From Metaphire vulgaris (taxonomy: Eukaryota > Annelida > Clitellata > Crassiclitellata > Megascolecidae): a DNA stretch of 64,000 bases. The position numbers and the translations under genes are program-made. Shown one piece after another: positions 12,719 through 27,700 of the stretch; the first letter of the stretch is position 1, and the number at the start of each line of letters is the position of its first letter. The notes beneath the pieces were generated by a model, which saw only the letters and a list, made by a program, of their open reading frames with translations, was not told the DNA's origin and made no database searches. The stretch is taken from the NCBI GenBank assembly GCA_018105865.1, contig CM030832.1, positions 17,106,019 to 17,170,018 on the forward strand. The letters run 5' to 3'.

Positions 12719-15700
12719 TCACATTTGCTTACGTTGAACTGGAGTTATGTGATATGGATCTGTAAAAGAAAAAAACACCCAGTAATCAATACTTGTACCA
12801 GCAGACACTACAGAAAACAATCAACAATAAAACATCACTATAATGTATTTGGTGAGTCGGTAAAATTTAGTACATTATATCCAAGGTACGTCATATCCAA
12901 TATTATCCAATATGGCCATAGTGAAGCTTCTACGATCTGGTGAACAAGTACGTTTTTAGTTCTTTGGCGAACGTTTCAGGAGAAATAGTCCCGGCCAGCG
13001 AATCGGGGAGCGCATTCCACAGAAGTGGGTTGCCGTGAATATGGTAGTGAATTCCACAGGATTGTACATTGCAGTACGTTATAACTGAGCATATGCTATA
13101 ACCAAGTTCTACTGTATCTTTTATCCATAGAAAAATATTTTAGAAACCTTCTAAATCAAATGTATAATTCACTTCACATGATGTCATAATTTGATATGTG
13201 CTCAAATTAATGCATTAACTTTAACATCTTGACTGCGTCGTGACGACGAGCGTTGTCATAAATTTCTTTTCGCCGTTGCGGCGTGACGACGAGCGTCGTC
13301 ATATAGTAGTATGTATTCCCATTGTGCTGTAATGGTCTTATGTCCGCAGTATTGAATTGCCTAATGACCGCAGTAGTGAATAGATATTTTTGTTGCTGAG
13401 TAGCCGAGTAGCTGATGCCTGGATGGAAGTCACGTGACATCAGTGACACTATCAAGGGCGGGAAAAGGGGAGTGTCTTGATGTAAGCAGGATAATCAAGC
13501 AGCAGTTTGTCGGATAAGTTGACTGTTTCCAGTCGTATCATACAAAAATTAAATATTGGCAGTGACTTTTCTGCCATTTTCAGTAAGCCAGTTGGCGTGA
13601 AAAAATAGCGTTAACTTTTTAAAAACTTTTTGATAACTGCATTTTGTTTCGATTTAGTTATATTTGTTAGCAAATAGCAATATTACGTTATATATGTTAT
13701 ATATATATTGCACTAATATATATATATATATAACATATATACACATATATAACATATATAACATATATATACATATATAACACATACAACATATATAACA
13801 TATATAATATATACATATATATATATATCTTATATGTGTTATATATATGTTATATATGTGTTATATATATATATATGTGTTATATTTACATATATATGCT
13901 ATATATATATATATATATATTATATATGTTATATATATATATGTTTTATATAACACATACATATAAAAATTAATAACAGTGTATATATCAAATTTAAATT
14001 TTATACATATATAAATACATCTTTCATCCCATATATCTTTATAAACAATCTGCATATAGAAAATTTATTCAATGAAATAGCTGTTCATGATTATATTTTG
14101 TCTGCTATGGATTATATATGCACTTATTTTATATTTGTCTGCGGCTTTTTTGACACCATAGATATATCCACAGATGTTATATATGTATTAGAGTGGTTCA
14201 CATCCTATCTTATATCAATCTGTTATATCAGCTAAATTAGATTCGGTGTTCCCCAGGGATCTGTTTTATATTTATGTTATCTCTTCATATGACTTATATG
14301 TGTTATTATATACGATAAAACCTCCTCCATGTACTAGAAAATCTGTCCCTTTTATATGGATGTTTATAATGTTGCATAATCAAAAACTGAGTTTTTACTT
14401 CTTGTACATATAATTGTAAATTTGAAGACATTAATTCAATTTATTTGACAACATTTCAGTTAATCTAAGTCAGTCTGTCCGCAACCTAGGGTGATATTTG
14501 ATAAGAACATGTCGTTTAACGATCATATAAATAAGGTCAGCAGAGCTGCTCATATGCAAATCAGAGATAAATGATCTTGTAATCCGCTCTGATTCCTCTT
14601 GCAAACGCCCTTGTCAGCAGCAGACTTGATTATTGCAATTCTCTTTACAATGGTATGACCAGATCTAACATGCAAAAAGCTTCAAAGGATTCAGAATTCT
14701 ATTGCCCGAGCCATTACAAAAACACAGTCATATTAAAGGGGTTACAGAGTGCCGGTAGAACAGAGAATTCTACAAAACTGGTCTCTGGTTTTAAAACATG
14801 CAGTCTGTATCAATATTTAAAATCTATGTTATAAAAAAAATTCAACAAAAACTGATTCATTGTTGCAATAGAACCAACAAACCTTTTGGGCCTAAAGTCT
14901 GGAACTCTCTCCCTCCGGCTGTCAGATCTTCCAATTCACTGAGCATCTTTCCAGACTTAAGACACATCTCTTTCAATTGGCGTTTCCTCCATAGTCCGTC
15001 TCACTCTCTCCCTCTGACTGATCTCTGGAATGACCTGGATCTTTTTGGATGGATTAATACCATCGATTGATATGTTTGAACATTTTACTTTATCAAATCA
15101 AGGGGTTAAGAGTCTCTTCTTCTATAAATAAAAACACAACTAAAAAATTTATAAAGCCAAACCTATTATGCCACACTTAGACAGCATGTAAGTGTATTTT
15201 GGTGAACTTTATCAAATTTGGCTCTTCTTGCACAATTAAAATACATCATGTAAGTTTTCTGGTGAAACACGTATTAAAATACATCATATACGTATATAAC
15301 ATACCCAGCCCATCATTATTCATAAATGTAGAATCACAAAAGACTTAAAATATAATTAAAACCAAAATGTACAAAAAATATTGATGCACTGATGATCATG
15401 ACATTCAAGAAAAGAAGCAGTTATTACCAGATGCCTTCTGTGGGGCTTTGAGACTCGTCTGCTCATCGTTATCGCCTGCTCCAAATGACGCTTCCGTGAA
15501 TCTGAAGAACATAAAAACTGCCCGCAAATGTCACAGAAACGCCATAAACGGCCTGAATAACAGCATCATGTGACACAAACCCGTCATAATGATTTGTCAT
15601 ATTCAAAAACGGCATCTGACCCAATCTGATAAGTAATTCAACCTGGGAGTTCTAGACATTAATGTAATTTCAGAGGTATCTTATTCAGCACTTTGACAGG

Positions 15701-18700
15701 AAATTTGTACACTTGTCTCAAATTGCACAAGGTATGGTAATTATTCCTTATGGTTAGAACATTCTTAAATTATATAAACTCATTATTACTTCTATATCTG
15801 CTATGCATCTCAATTGTCTCAGAATTTGTAAGGCTTACATGTGATACCAGTGCTGTGCTGGGCTACAAAACAGGCCAAGGAAATTGTGGACCTCAAAGGC
15901 CCACCAGTAACAGTTGCAGTATTCCAGTTGAAGAAAATTAATTAATTAATTAATTTAAGTAAGTAAGTAAGTAAGTAAGAGAACGTCAAGATCATAGTGG
16001 TAACTTGTCTAAAAGACTGCGCGAACACTTTAAACAAAATTAAACTAAGTAGCTAGTCTTAAAAAGCCAAGACTTCAGTCGATTCCTGAAAATATCTAGC
16101 GACGATGACTCCCGTATGTCAGCAGGAAGTGAGTTCCAAGTACGCGCAGCAGCCAGTGGGAAGGCACGATAGTAAGCTGTAGGGCTGTCATTTTTCTTTA
16201 TAAAGCTGCCCGGGCACCATGTAAATTTTGTATGGGTACCCGAATTAGCATAATCTCTATTGAGTGGCCTTTGTCTCTACATTCAAATAAATAATCACCA
16301 CTCCTCTGATGATAGACCATCTCCACCATAATACCACACTCCCCTCCTGTTCCCTGCTGTTACTGAAACTAATCATTCTATCAGGGACTGGAGGTTGAGT
16401 GTGACATAATGGTGTCACACTCCCCCTCCAGGGCTGCAACTAACGATTCTATCATTAGTTGCAGCAAACGGAGGGGAGGTTGACATAAGGGTCATGTTTC
16501 CACAGGTACCCCATACACAATTTTACTTCCCTAGGAATATGACTCCAAAGGGTACCCAGGTTCTCAGGTACCCATTGATACCCCTAGTAAGCTATGGTCC
16601 AGTTCAGTTCTAGACAAACTAATATATTATGCCAAGTTACACTAAAACAGTGATAGATGTGCAGTTTGTGGGCCAATAAGTTTATTTACCCTCAAGGGGC
16701 ATTCAAAATGTCCCATGCCACTGCACGGCAAATAAGATCCTATCTGATACAAAGCTCTCAAATGGACACTGTGTATTTCCAGTGCATGCACAGTAAAAGT
16801 AGCACGACTGAATCAAATACAATATTTTAGAATGAAATCCATACCTAGGTGCCGGCTGAACCATAACTGGCATAGTGTGGAGGCTGATGGTTATGCCAGA
16901 GGCTGCCATCGATTGATAACTTACGGAACTTGGTGTAATGCGTGTCGTGAACTTAGCTCCATCTCCCATACTGAAAACATATGACAAAAAGCAGTTCAAC
17001 ATGACACAGACATCATATGAGCAAAATCATATCCAGTCCCATCAAAATGATAATGACTGGAAAAGTAGAACACTGATCGATCAAATGTCAGTAATTATTT
17101 CACTTTTTAATCCGGCAAGAAATACCAGTAACCTATGTTTCATAGTTTGCCTTAAAACCCAGATCAAAAGAGAAGGCAGTGTGACAATCTTGTTTTACAT
17201 GCCAACTTATTATTCATAGCTATCAAAAGCAGGCAGCATTGAAAACATTCCCAAAATTCTATGGCACAAATGAATCATTGTGAGCAGCCAACAAAATTGG
17301 CTACTCGCACATTAATCAATACAGAACAACATTCCAAACTGTCAAGAGCAGAATGGCAACAAACAACAAAACCACATATGTAGCTGTTGGTGGTTCACTG
17401 ACTCTAAAAGTGCCATTGACTATTTAAACACTCTCCTTGGACAGTGAGAATGTGGTTGGACTTATAAATGGTAACACTGTTGAATACTTTTTAGCTTTAG
17501 CTAGGATGCCCTGTTTGTAAAGAGAAAGAAATAGTTACATAGAACATCATAAAAGCAATTACTTGTCACACCGGAACAACTCACGTCGTAAAAATCGGAA
17601 GGAACCAGAATAACTTTTGATCCCCAAACACCTCCATAAAATTTTCGTATTTACCAAGACTGAAACCATTGCGATCTGGTCCAGAGCGGAATATCGGTGC
17701 ACGGAATGCTTCTGCAGGACAGGAATAAAAACTCTTGTCATTTCAATTTCTTAAGTCTCAAACGCTTTAAAATAAATTTTAATGGCTAAGAACCATTAGC
17801 ATAACAAGATTATTAGTGCCTGCTAAGTAATTTATATGGAGCAAACTTCATCAGTAACTACACGAATAGTAACAAACTTCAGTCATCAAAACCTGTCTAC
17901 CTTAGATCACTATTAACCCCTCAGCCTCCTCGACCCACACGTTCATCATCTTACCTCACTCTGTCACGCCCACTCAATCAGTCATCTCTGAAAATTTGCA
18001 ACCGTGCCTTCTCATACGCCTCACCTGAACTTTGGAACTCGATCCCAGCTTCCCTCCGCAGACTTGGACACTTTCAAACAATAAAATCTGATTCTCATTT
18101 CATTTCCTCAAGTCTTCAGGTCTAAATAATTCCTTTTTCTAAAATCATATCCTCCATAATTATCTCCTCAAGTCTTCAGGTCTAAACTTAAATCATTCCA
18201 TAAATTTTCTGGTTAGGGGTCCGGCCAAAATCATATCCTCCATAGCTGTAACAACGTTTTTGGCTTGTAGCCTCACTTGTCAGGGTTTTGGATGTTGAAC
18301 TTTTGCTTGTCAAGACTTTTGGCTGATCCCACACCTTTTTCCAAAAAATGCCAAAATAGCTATTTTAAGAGAGAAATTACATTTTGAGTTTTGAGCGACA
18401 CTAGAGATAGAAGAATAGTATTTTGGGCAGCTACTATTGATATTATTAAAACGCTATTTTAATATCGATGAAGGTGCTATAAGAAATCCATGAGATCACC
18501 GCGAAGAACAAAAATACAAAGTTCTCAAAAAGGAGATACTTTACTTTACTTTAACAAGCTACTTGACCAGAGCATGGCATTAGTCTGACAACAGCCTCAC
18601 TGCTTTGATGTTTACCAATGCTCAAATACCCAGTGATGTGTAAGGAGCTATAGGAACAAAGAATACACAGAGGGCATTAGCGCAACAAGCTGGTGAACTC

Positions 18701-21700
18701 CAAAGAACAAAGAATACACTAGGGTAGGAACTCCGAACTAAGAGTATTTTTAGGCTCACATGGGCCATTACAGCAATAATTATTGGATATCAAAACTAAG
18801 AGCAAGGGATGCCACATCCTGTGATACCTCCATTTCCATCACACCCATCATAGCATATCATACTATGGCATAACAGACTTGCAGAAGCAATAGAAGCTGA
18901 CTTAGCTATCCAAAACTTTGGACACTTTATCACCTTGAGGCGAGCACAGGACAAAGCAAACTGGCGACGTATCTTGGAGATGGCTAAGCTCCAGAGGGGC
19001 ACACTATAAAGTCAAATGTTGAACTATTCGCCAAGAAAATAAAAACACACTTATTTAACATCTCGTTCGTGTGTTAAATGCAAAGCGCTCTTGACTTTAG
19101 CTTTTCGCTTTGATTATTGCGCTGTATAAATTGTCTGAATAACTAACTAACTATAAATGATGATGATGAGAAGCAAGGTCTGAATGCACCAAATACACAC
19201 ACCACACATACAAACTTGACAACAGCTGCCTGATGCAATGACACACACAAAATAAATTAACATTGACAGCACACTAAGCAAACCTAAAGTAGTTCGATTT
19301 CTAGCTATCAATGAGCTGTGGTAGCACAGAAGCCCTGTCAGCGAGAGAACGAAGACCAGGCCAATGAAGAACAGAAAAACGTTGTTCAGATTAGACATGT
19401 CCATGTCCCCGCTATAAATATTCTAGAACATCACACAGAATTAACAATTGTGTACAGAACATCAGACACTGTAACATAATATAACAGTAACCAAACCAGA
19501 ATGTCTTAGTACTCATTGTACACTATTCCATTATCAGTTACGTTAAACAAGTTTTCTTCTGCTGTTCCAACTGAACATAAAATCCTAACTTTGACTGACC
19601 ATGACAAAAAATCTCAGTTAATTTGGCCAATCTTAATGCTTTATAATATCATTATATCAAAAACCAAAATGTTTATAATTCTTGCTGATTCTTTGCCCAC
19701 TTATTACAGATTTTATTATTTCTTCTATAAAGTGACTGAAGCAGTGGTTTCAAGATTTCAACTGTCTTTTTCATGACATGATCTGTTTTTTCTACATCAA
19801 AATAACCATTATTGGTTAATTTAATGTTTTCAAAATGGCAACCATTTTAGAATCAAAAACCATGCTTAAAAATGACAACATAAGAAGATCAGAGCATCAG
19901 CAATGATATACAAATCAATCGATAGTCCTGCTGACTGAAAACCTATTTTAAACATTGGCCATATGGTATAGCAGGAGCCTACAATAATGTTCTGGAAAAG
20001 AGCCATCAACACTGCAAGGCTGCAGTGAGTCTTTCAAACATATCATACTAAGCAAGTAATGCCTAGAAAGTAGTTCACTGATGGGACAACCTTAACATTC
20101 ATGAACAATTGAACATTGTTTGCTCAGTCACCTAATCCAGTGAGGGGCTTTCATACAGCAACTGACAGTTTTTAGCTCACTACAGTGGATCATTCAGCAG
20201 AGCATATTTTATAAGGAACGATGTCATAAGTGACAAAATTCAATCTGTCAAAAAATCAACGTTTAAGCGTGTAGTGCACAAATTAAATACTAACCACAAA
20301 GAATTTGATGAAATACTGGAAAGAGGTTGCAGATACAAAAATGCAATAGAGCAGAGAATAACTAATCAGTAATACAAAGAACTTGTAGCTGCTGAAGCAA
20401 ATGCAGTTGTTAACCCTACAAAAAAACCAGTCAGTCTATAACATATCACTGTGTAATGCGGTGTAACATAATGTAATGAAATATACATTATACAAGCACA
20501 TGTAACACATAAAACCCTCTTTTCTTGAAATTTATTTTAAATTTAAATAAAGCTTAAAGCCAAGATTTTTCTATTCTGATTATGAGTCCTGAACGAAGCT
20601 TCAGCATCTACTTACCATGGGCAATGATGATCCATCTTGAGAATACATCTGAAACAAAAAAACGCTATCAAAATTAAATTTTCAATAAAGTAATTCAAAA
20701 GAAACCTAATCAAATATTTCAATGGCACAATCCAATGCTTCAAAAAGAAGAGTTCATAGCTAGAATACCTTGAAATCCATTAGCTCAAACTCTATAGCAA
20801 TTAGAAGCTAATGTTCACAAATGCTATCTGATCCACTATTATCTATTGCAATTTGGAGCATGATCAACAGCATGTCCATTAGATTTATTCATGCATTTGA
20901 GAAGACCCTGCATTTGAAAAGTCTTGGGAGTCAAGCCTTACGATGAAGCAATAAGCATATACAGAATTACACTTTGAATTTAGTGCATATATTAAACTAT
21001 TACATAGAATGTATATGCTTTAATTGTAAATACTGTATATGATAATTCTGTATTAATTTCAGTCAAGCTTATAAGGGTTAAACTTTCCAACATTGTTTAT
21101 TCAGAGAGCAGATATGTGCCAGACAATATAATTCATTGCAAATTTTTTAAAACATGCTAAACATGAAAGTCAACCTACCGCTGACATACAGAACAGTGAT
21201 GCGCTCTGTCAGGTTTGATACATTTGCAGTTTGAACAATACCTAACGGCTGCCATCAAATAGAAAATTACTGCATTATCTTGGGTATAATACACACCTGC
21301 ATATAATATACCCACAGTGTCATGAGCTGTGACAAAATAATATTAAAATTTATGTATAATATGTACCAGAAATTTCACATGAGAATATAACCTTTGCACT
21401 GTATAAAACTTAGAACTTCCCAGTTAGACAGACAGTTAGCAATAGTAAATTGTTAGATAGCCTTTTTTGGCACCTATTTGCAATTTTATTCTTTTATTCT
21501 GCATAAAGGAGCAAGCGGCTGACTTTGCCACTTGATTTCACACACATTGAGGGCAGTGAGACAAACTGCAGGTTGTTTGTATCTCTTCAAATCCTGTATT
21601 TCAAATGTATTAAACATCTATATTCAAAATTGCTGTATTTATTTAGGATCTACAGCTTCACAGCTCTTTAATTTTTTAATCATTCTGGTTGCTAGCTGCT

Positions 21701-24700
21701 ACTGCACAAAGTCTAACTATATTCTATTATTTCATTTTGTCTCAAACTCAATATATTTTATTGTTGCACACTAGTATCTGCTACTTTTGTAAATTAGGTG
21801 TACCAGTAAATTTCTTAAGCTTGTGAATATGTACAGTGCCTTGATAATAGAGCTTAGGGCACCAACCTAAAGCACTATGCAGTGGTCTATGCAAGTGAGT
21901 AGCATGTGGCTGAAAAGTGCAGAAAATTCTATTTCAATGCATAATGCATTATCTAGACTTTGCAACAATTTTTTTCCCAGGAAAAAGTGTGTATTATACA
22001 CAAGATAATACAGTATATTTTAAGTAAGTAAGTAAAATCTCGTGGATTTATATAGCGCCTTGGAAAGCAGCACAACAATAGCTGCTTATTCTTAGGCACT
22101 CAGCCTTTCTTAAGATAGCTATGGGAAAGGTAGATGATCTGTCAGGCAATAGTCAACATCCAAAGGGCAGTGAAGCTAGGTTATTACAGCTATGGAGGAT
22201 ATGATTTTAGAAAAAGGAAAGATTTAAGCTTAGACCTGAAGACTTGAGGAGACAATGCAGGAATTGTAGGAAATGAGGGTTCAGATTTTATTGTTTGAAA
22301 GTGTCCAAGTCTGTGGAGGGAAGGTGGGATTGAGTTTCAAAGTTCAGGCACGGCCTATGAGAAAGCACAGTTGCAAATTTTCAGAGATGACTGATTCAGC
22401 CTGCGTGTATATATATATATAACATTCTACAAAGTTTAAAAGCCAATAACAGTAACCGTATTATCTCGCGTATAAGACTCATTTTTTCCCTTAAAAAATT
22501 GGTACAAGGCATGGATGCGTATTATACATAGAAATAAATTTTATGTACATACAATTTTATGTACATAACATCCATAATTTTAATATAGCCTTATTTTTAT
22601 GCATATAATACGCATGTTATGCGGAATTTTACCTACGCGGTCAGTGGTGGAAAAAAACTTTGTTTGCACATCAATTTTCAAAAGAATTTGCCAAGAAATT
22701 GTGATTGTCTAGGTTACTCAATAGACATTCTGTCATTGATAGCTAAAAAATGATGTAGGCTTATTGTTTTATGGCATAATGATGGCCGCCGGCAGGAGGA
22801 AACTGTCTACTCTTCCAATTTTAAGCAGAATTTGAAAGACAATTATGATTATCCAGGATAATTAATAGAGATTGTCATAGGAAATTTTGGGTGCGTATTA
22901 TATATAGGTATTAACATTTTTACATAAATTATGATAACTCTAGAAACTAAGGGTGTGTATTATACATAGGTGTGTATTATACCTGAGATAATACGGTATG
23001 TATATGTGTGTATATATATATATATATAACATTCTACAAAGTTTGAAAATCACATTTTTAAAAAAAATTACAGTTACACCAACAGTTTCATCTAATCACA
23101 CAATTGTAACACACTAAACTATTTATCTACATGACTAATACTTTGCATAGATTTAATAAGCATTTCTACATCAGAACTGTGTGAAAATTAAATGTATCTG
23201 TCCACAAGAATATTCATCATACTGGTGTTTCTGACAAGCTTACAATTCACACAATCTTACACTTTCATCCTTCTAGCCTAGTCATTCGGATCATGAGCAT
23301 AACAGGTACACAAACACATATACAGTACAGTATATCTATCATCTGGCAAAATTGAATCGGTGCACTAACAAAACTTTTGGTACATATAATACAATAAAAC
23401 AATAAATAAAACAGGTACAAAATGTACTGTTAAACTGTTCTGAGTGGTCTAATGTAAACTAGGCAAAAGACTCGAAGAAAGACTACATCCGCAATCAATA
23501 CAATTACAACCTCCGGCACTTGTTCGGCACTGGACTAAAAGTTTAACTGCTCTGTGTTCGAGGAATTGCTTCTGCTCAGCTGCAGACAGTTTCACGTATT
23601 TCTCCAGATCACTCTCAGACAGATAATACTAAATGTAAGACCACAAAAACAGCTGTCATTGTCAGATGCCCATGATTTCCAATACAGAGCAAAACAATTG
23701 CTTTATCACTGACCCATATAAGTGTGCCAAGCAAACAGATTATTTCTGGTCACCATTTCAACAGCACCTGTTAAAGATGAACATGAAACTATTTATTGCT
23801 ACACAAACAAGTCACTTTCAACCAGTTGGTATTTCATGGGATCAAATTAATGCTTATGAGACCTGCATTTCACCCCATCTACCATAACTCCACTTTGACT
23901 TCCATTACCTCATATATTTCCAGATCTATGACAAGCATGGGCAGCCTGCAGGGGCATACCTTATGCTGAAAATGACTTTTTAAATGAGGCATGCTGGGGT
24001 AAGAACATGATTTAAAAGAGCAGAAAGAATAAGCAAAACTATTTAATCATTCAGCCAGACAGTTTGAAACAGCAGCAATCTGCAACATGCAGACAAGCAA
24101 CTTTCTGACAACATCAAAATGGTGCTTCTGTTGTACATCCATAGCCTATATAGATGACCAATCTGGTCCAATGCAATGTTTGCTTTGCCTGATGGTTTCA
24201 ACCCTGCTTGCTCAAAAAGACCAACTTCCCACAGCAGCGCTAAAGCAGTTGGTTTAAGCCAGGCATGAGCAACTATTTTTTGTCAAGGGCCGGTTTACAA
24301 TTTTAGAATGTTTTGGGGGCCGGATGTACATTGTGCTAACTTGTTAATATATTTGTTAACGAATATCAATAACAAAATCTATTATTCTATTGAAAGCATA
24401 CAAATAGTATAATAAGTATAGTATAGTCAGTGTTGGAGTTGCCGGGGGAGTTGCGGGGGTTGAACCTCCAGCTAACTTTGCAACCCTCGCAAAAATCGCA
24501 TATTGGGTACATGCAGTCTCAGTCATTCATTGAATTTCAGTCCTCAACCCCCAGCTCAAATTTTACAACTCCAACACTGAGTATAATATAGTAGTATAGT
24601 AACTATAGTTACTATAGTATAGTACTATAGTAGTATGCAGCGATGACTAAAGCGCGGATCAAACAGTAACAGTTAATAGCAAGTCTAACTGTCTAACATA

Positions 24701-27700
24701 GTAATATCAATCTGATTCAAGTTGACCTCACTTATCAGGAAACTCACCTTCACAGCACTCTCAACATCTTTATTAACATTAGTAAAGAACGTCTGTTCAC
24801 CTGAAAGGGTTTTTTGGACACTTTCAATTTTATCTTTTCTTAATTGTACCTGCACTTGGTCAAACTTTGCAGCATGCTGAGTCTGGCAATGCCATCTTAT
24901 ATTAAATTCTTTTTTAACAGAGACTAACTGTGAGCAAACAAGTCAAACGAGCACATTATTTTATTCCACAAAGAGATAATCCTATGTCCACTTTTCGTTA
25001 AATACACGGCATTCACTATCTACTTTTCGTTTCTGTCGATGAGGGCGGGGGCAGGCTAAGGCTGGAGGTTTACTGCTTGCACAAAGAAGTTGAAAGCCGA
25101 TACTTTAATAGGCCAGATATGAACTAAGGATGCATATCTAACCCCTTGGCTATATTAGCAACTCAGATTTTTATTTCTACCTTACTGAAAGCTTGCGGCG
25201 GGCCAGATTACCTGTTGTTTATTAGAGCACACTAGGGGCTGGTCAAAAGAGGTCCGCGGGCCGGATCCGGCCCACGGGCCATATCTTGCACATCACTGGT
25301 TTAAGCTGACTGACCTGCCACTGGAGATTAAAATTTGAATTATAGGGTTGAAGCAGTCTAAACTCCACTGATCTTTTCAAAAATCAAACTCTGATCACAA
25401 TGCATAATTTGGTAATAAAGAATTTGTCTTGTCAAATGCAAAATGAAATGACAAAATCTAGCCAATTAAAGTTACCGACCTGAGTTGGAACAAACGCAGG
25501 TTCAGCACATATCGTTTTAATGAAACACCAGATCATCATTATCAGAAAAGGATGATAAAATATCAGGTAAATTACTACAAAAAATATCAAAAGAAAAAGA
25601 AATTATTACGAATAGCATTTAACTACAGATATAATTCAAGGTAATAAAGCAGCTCCTTTAAATTATAGCAAGCAAATGAAAAAACCCAAAACACTAAAAG
25701 CAGAACATTTGTATGATCAGATTCACTTCAGTGCTCAACTTTAACTGAAGTTAAACCAGTGGTTCTCTACATTTGAAAAGGTACCCTGAAACAAACAAAT
25801 GAACTTCACGCATACCCCTAGGCACATAACATACAACACTTTATATAATTTTTTTTTTACAGTCAGTTTTTTTTGGAGATCACTTCACGATTTCTCTTTT
25901 ATAAAAGTGTGATGAACTTTTTCTGCAGCTCAGAAATTTTTAACTTCCACAGACTCTTTTGATACAATTAGGCCTACACAACATCCACCCCATATATAAC
26001 CCTGCTTTTGCTCAAATTACCTCTATTTTTCTTAATTTAAATTTTTTTATTTCCTTCGCATACCCCTTTGCAGCAGCATGCATACCCCTAGGGGTATGCA
26101 TACCACCACTTGGGCTGCTCCACATCCATGACACAAAGGAATTAGTTCTATTTGTATCTCAGTCCAAAAGACCACAATAAAAGAGACTCACAATGCTCTT
26201 CAAAATAATAAGCTCTGATATGGTATATATTTGATAATATGAAATTACCTTTTTCAGGAACACTAACTACTGTATCTAAAATTTAAAAAAAACATTTAAT
26301 TTAATTACAAATTTAAAAATTACACCCAAAAATAATGTTGTATCACGTCTTTAAACAGTGTCCTGATAGAACAATCTGGACCAACCAAAACTTTTAGGTA
26401 AATACAGCAAACATTTTAACTATTCTTCAGAGATGAAGTCAATTATAAAATCATGTCCACTGTGACCCCCTCACAATCAATGTTCCACGAGGATAATGAC
26501 AGCAATAATCTGATAATACTCAATTAAAACTACATTAAAACTATAATCTTCCTAAATTCATAGCAATGCAATTAAGTGATATTACCTTTGCTAAATTCTA
26601 TGAAAATCTGTTTTCTCATATATAGCATGCATCTTACTCATGTATACTACTTTTCAGTTATGTGTTCATTTGAAATGGCATGCAACATCATCACTGCAGA
26701 ATGAAACAGTTGATAACAAATAGAGACATCGTTTTTAACCTGGGCATTCCCATGTCCAGTAACAGCGAGCAACCAGATAGATTAAAAACTAAAAAGCTAT
26801 GAAATTGTAGACCTTAAACAAATACAATATTTTAAAACATAAATACCTTTAACCCTTTGACCTCCAGGTAATTAGTACCTGACCATCATGAAAAATTTTT
26901 GGGGACAACCCTAAATACCAGCGTTTTTGTGTATTTTCACATAATATTGGATTTTTCAACTTGCAATTGCTCAGGTTATTTGAAAGCAAAGATGAGGTAT
27001 ATGTTTTGATAAAATGCGAACAGCCCGTTTTATCTAGAATGCGGCAAAATAAACAAGTGATTGGACTGACCTGCCCGCATCATCTCAAATGTGGGCTGCC
27101 TGCATTCTAGCCACTGCCTTTCAGATATGACATAACTATGACCATAGTGAATTCAAATGGCCACTAAAAATCTTCTTCTTCTTCAAGTGCCATGTATTGT
27201 TATGTTGGTGACCAAAGATTTCCACTCTTCTCTGTTTCTGGTTTTTCTTATCAGTTCAAAGTTGTCTTTAGCTCTTATTGCTTCTCTTAGGATGTCTGTA
27301 TACTTTATCCATTGTCTTCCTCTTGCTCTTTTACCCTCTATTTTCCCTGTTATGACTAGATTTTCCAATCCATCCTTTCTAATTAGATGTCCAAAAAATT
27401 CCAACTGTTGCTTTCTTATTGTTTGTAGCAGTTTTTTTACACCAAATACTTTTAGTACTTCCTCGTCTGTTATTTTTTTCTGTCCATGAAATTTTTGCAT
27501 ACATCTGAGAAACCACATCTCTGCAGCTTCCAGTTTCCTTTCTGTTGTTTTTGTCAATGTCCATGTATTTGACCCATATATCAGAACTGTCCACACATAA
27601 CTTGGAAGAATTCTGAGCCATGTTGTTGTTGTAATGCAGAAATAATAATAAATCACTAAAAATCAGGTGTGCTATTTGCACTAAGTCCAATCAACGCCCA

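Noticed and set aside
26851..27130. piggyBac-like end (TTAACCCTTTGACCTCC)
   Set aside because: Only one end is visible; no inverted partner or second TTAA at a sensible distance.
27157..27489. Plus-strand 110-aa frame
   Set aside because: Shadow of the minus-strand LINE frame, which has clear RT C-terminal motifs. The same applies to plus frames at 387-719 and 34179-34433.
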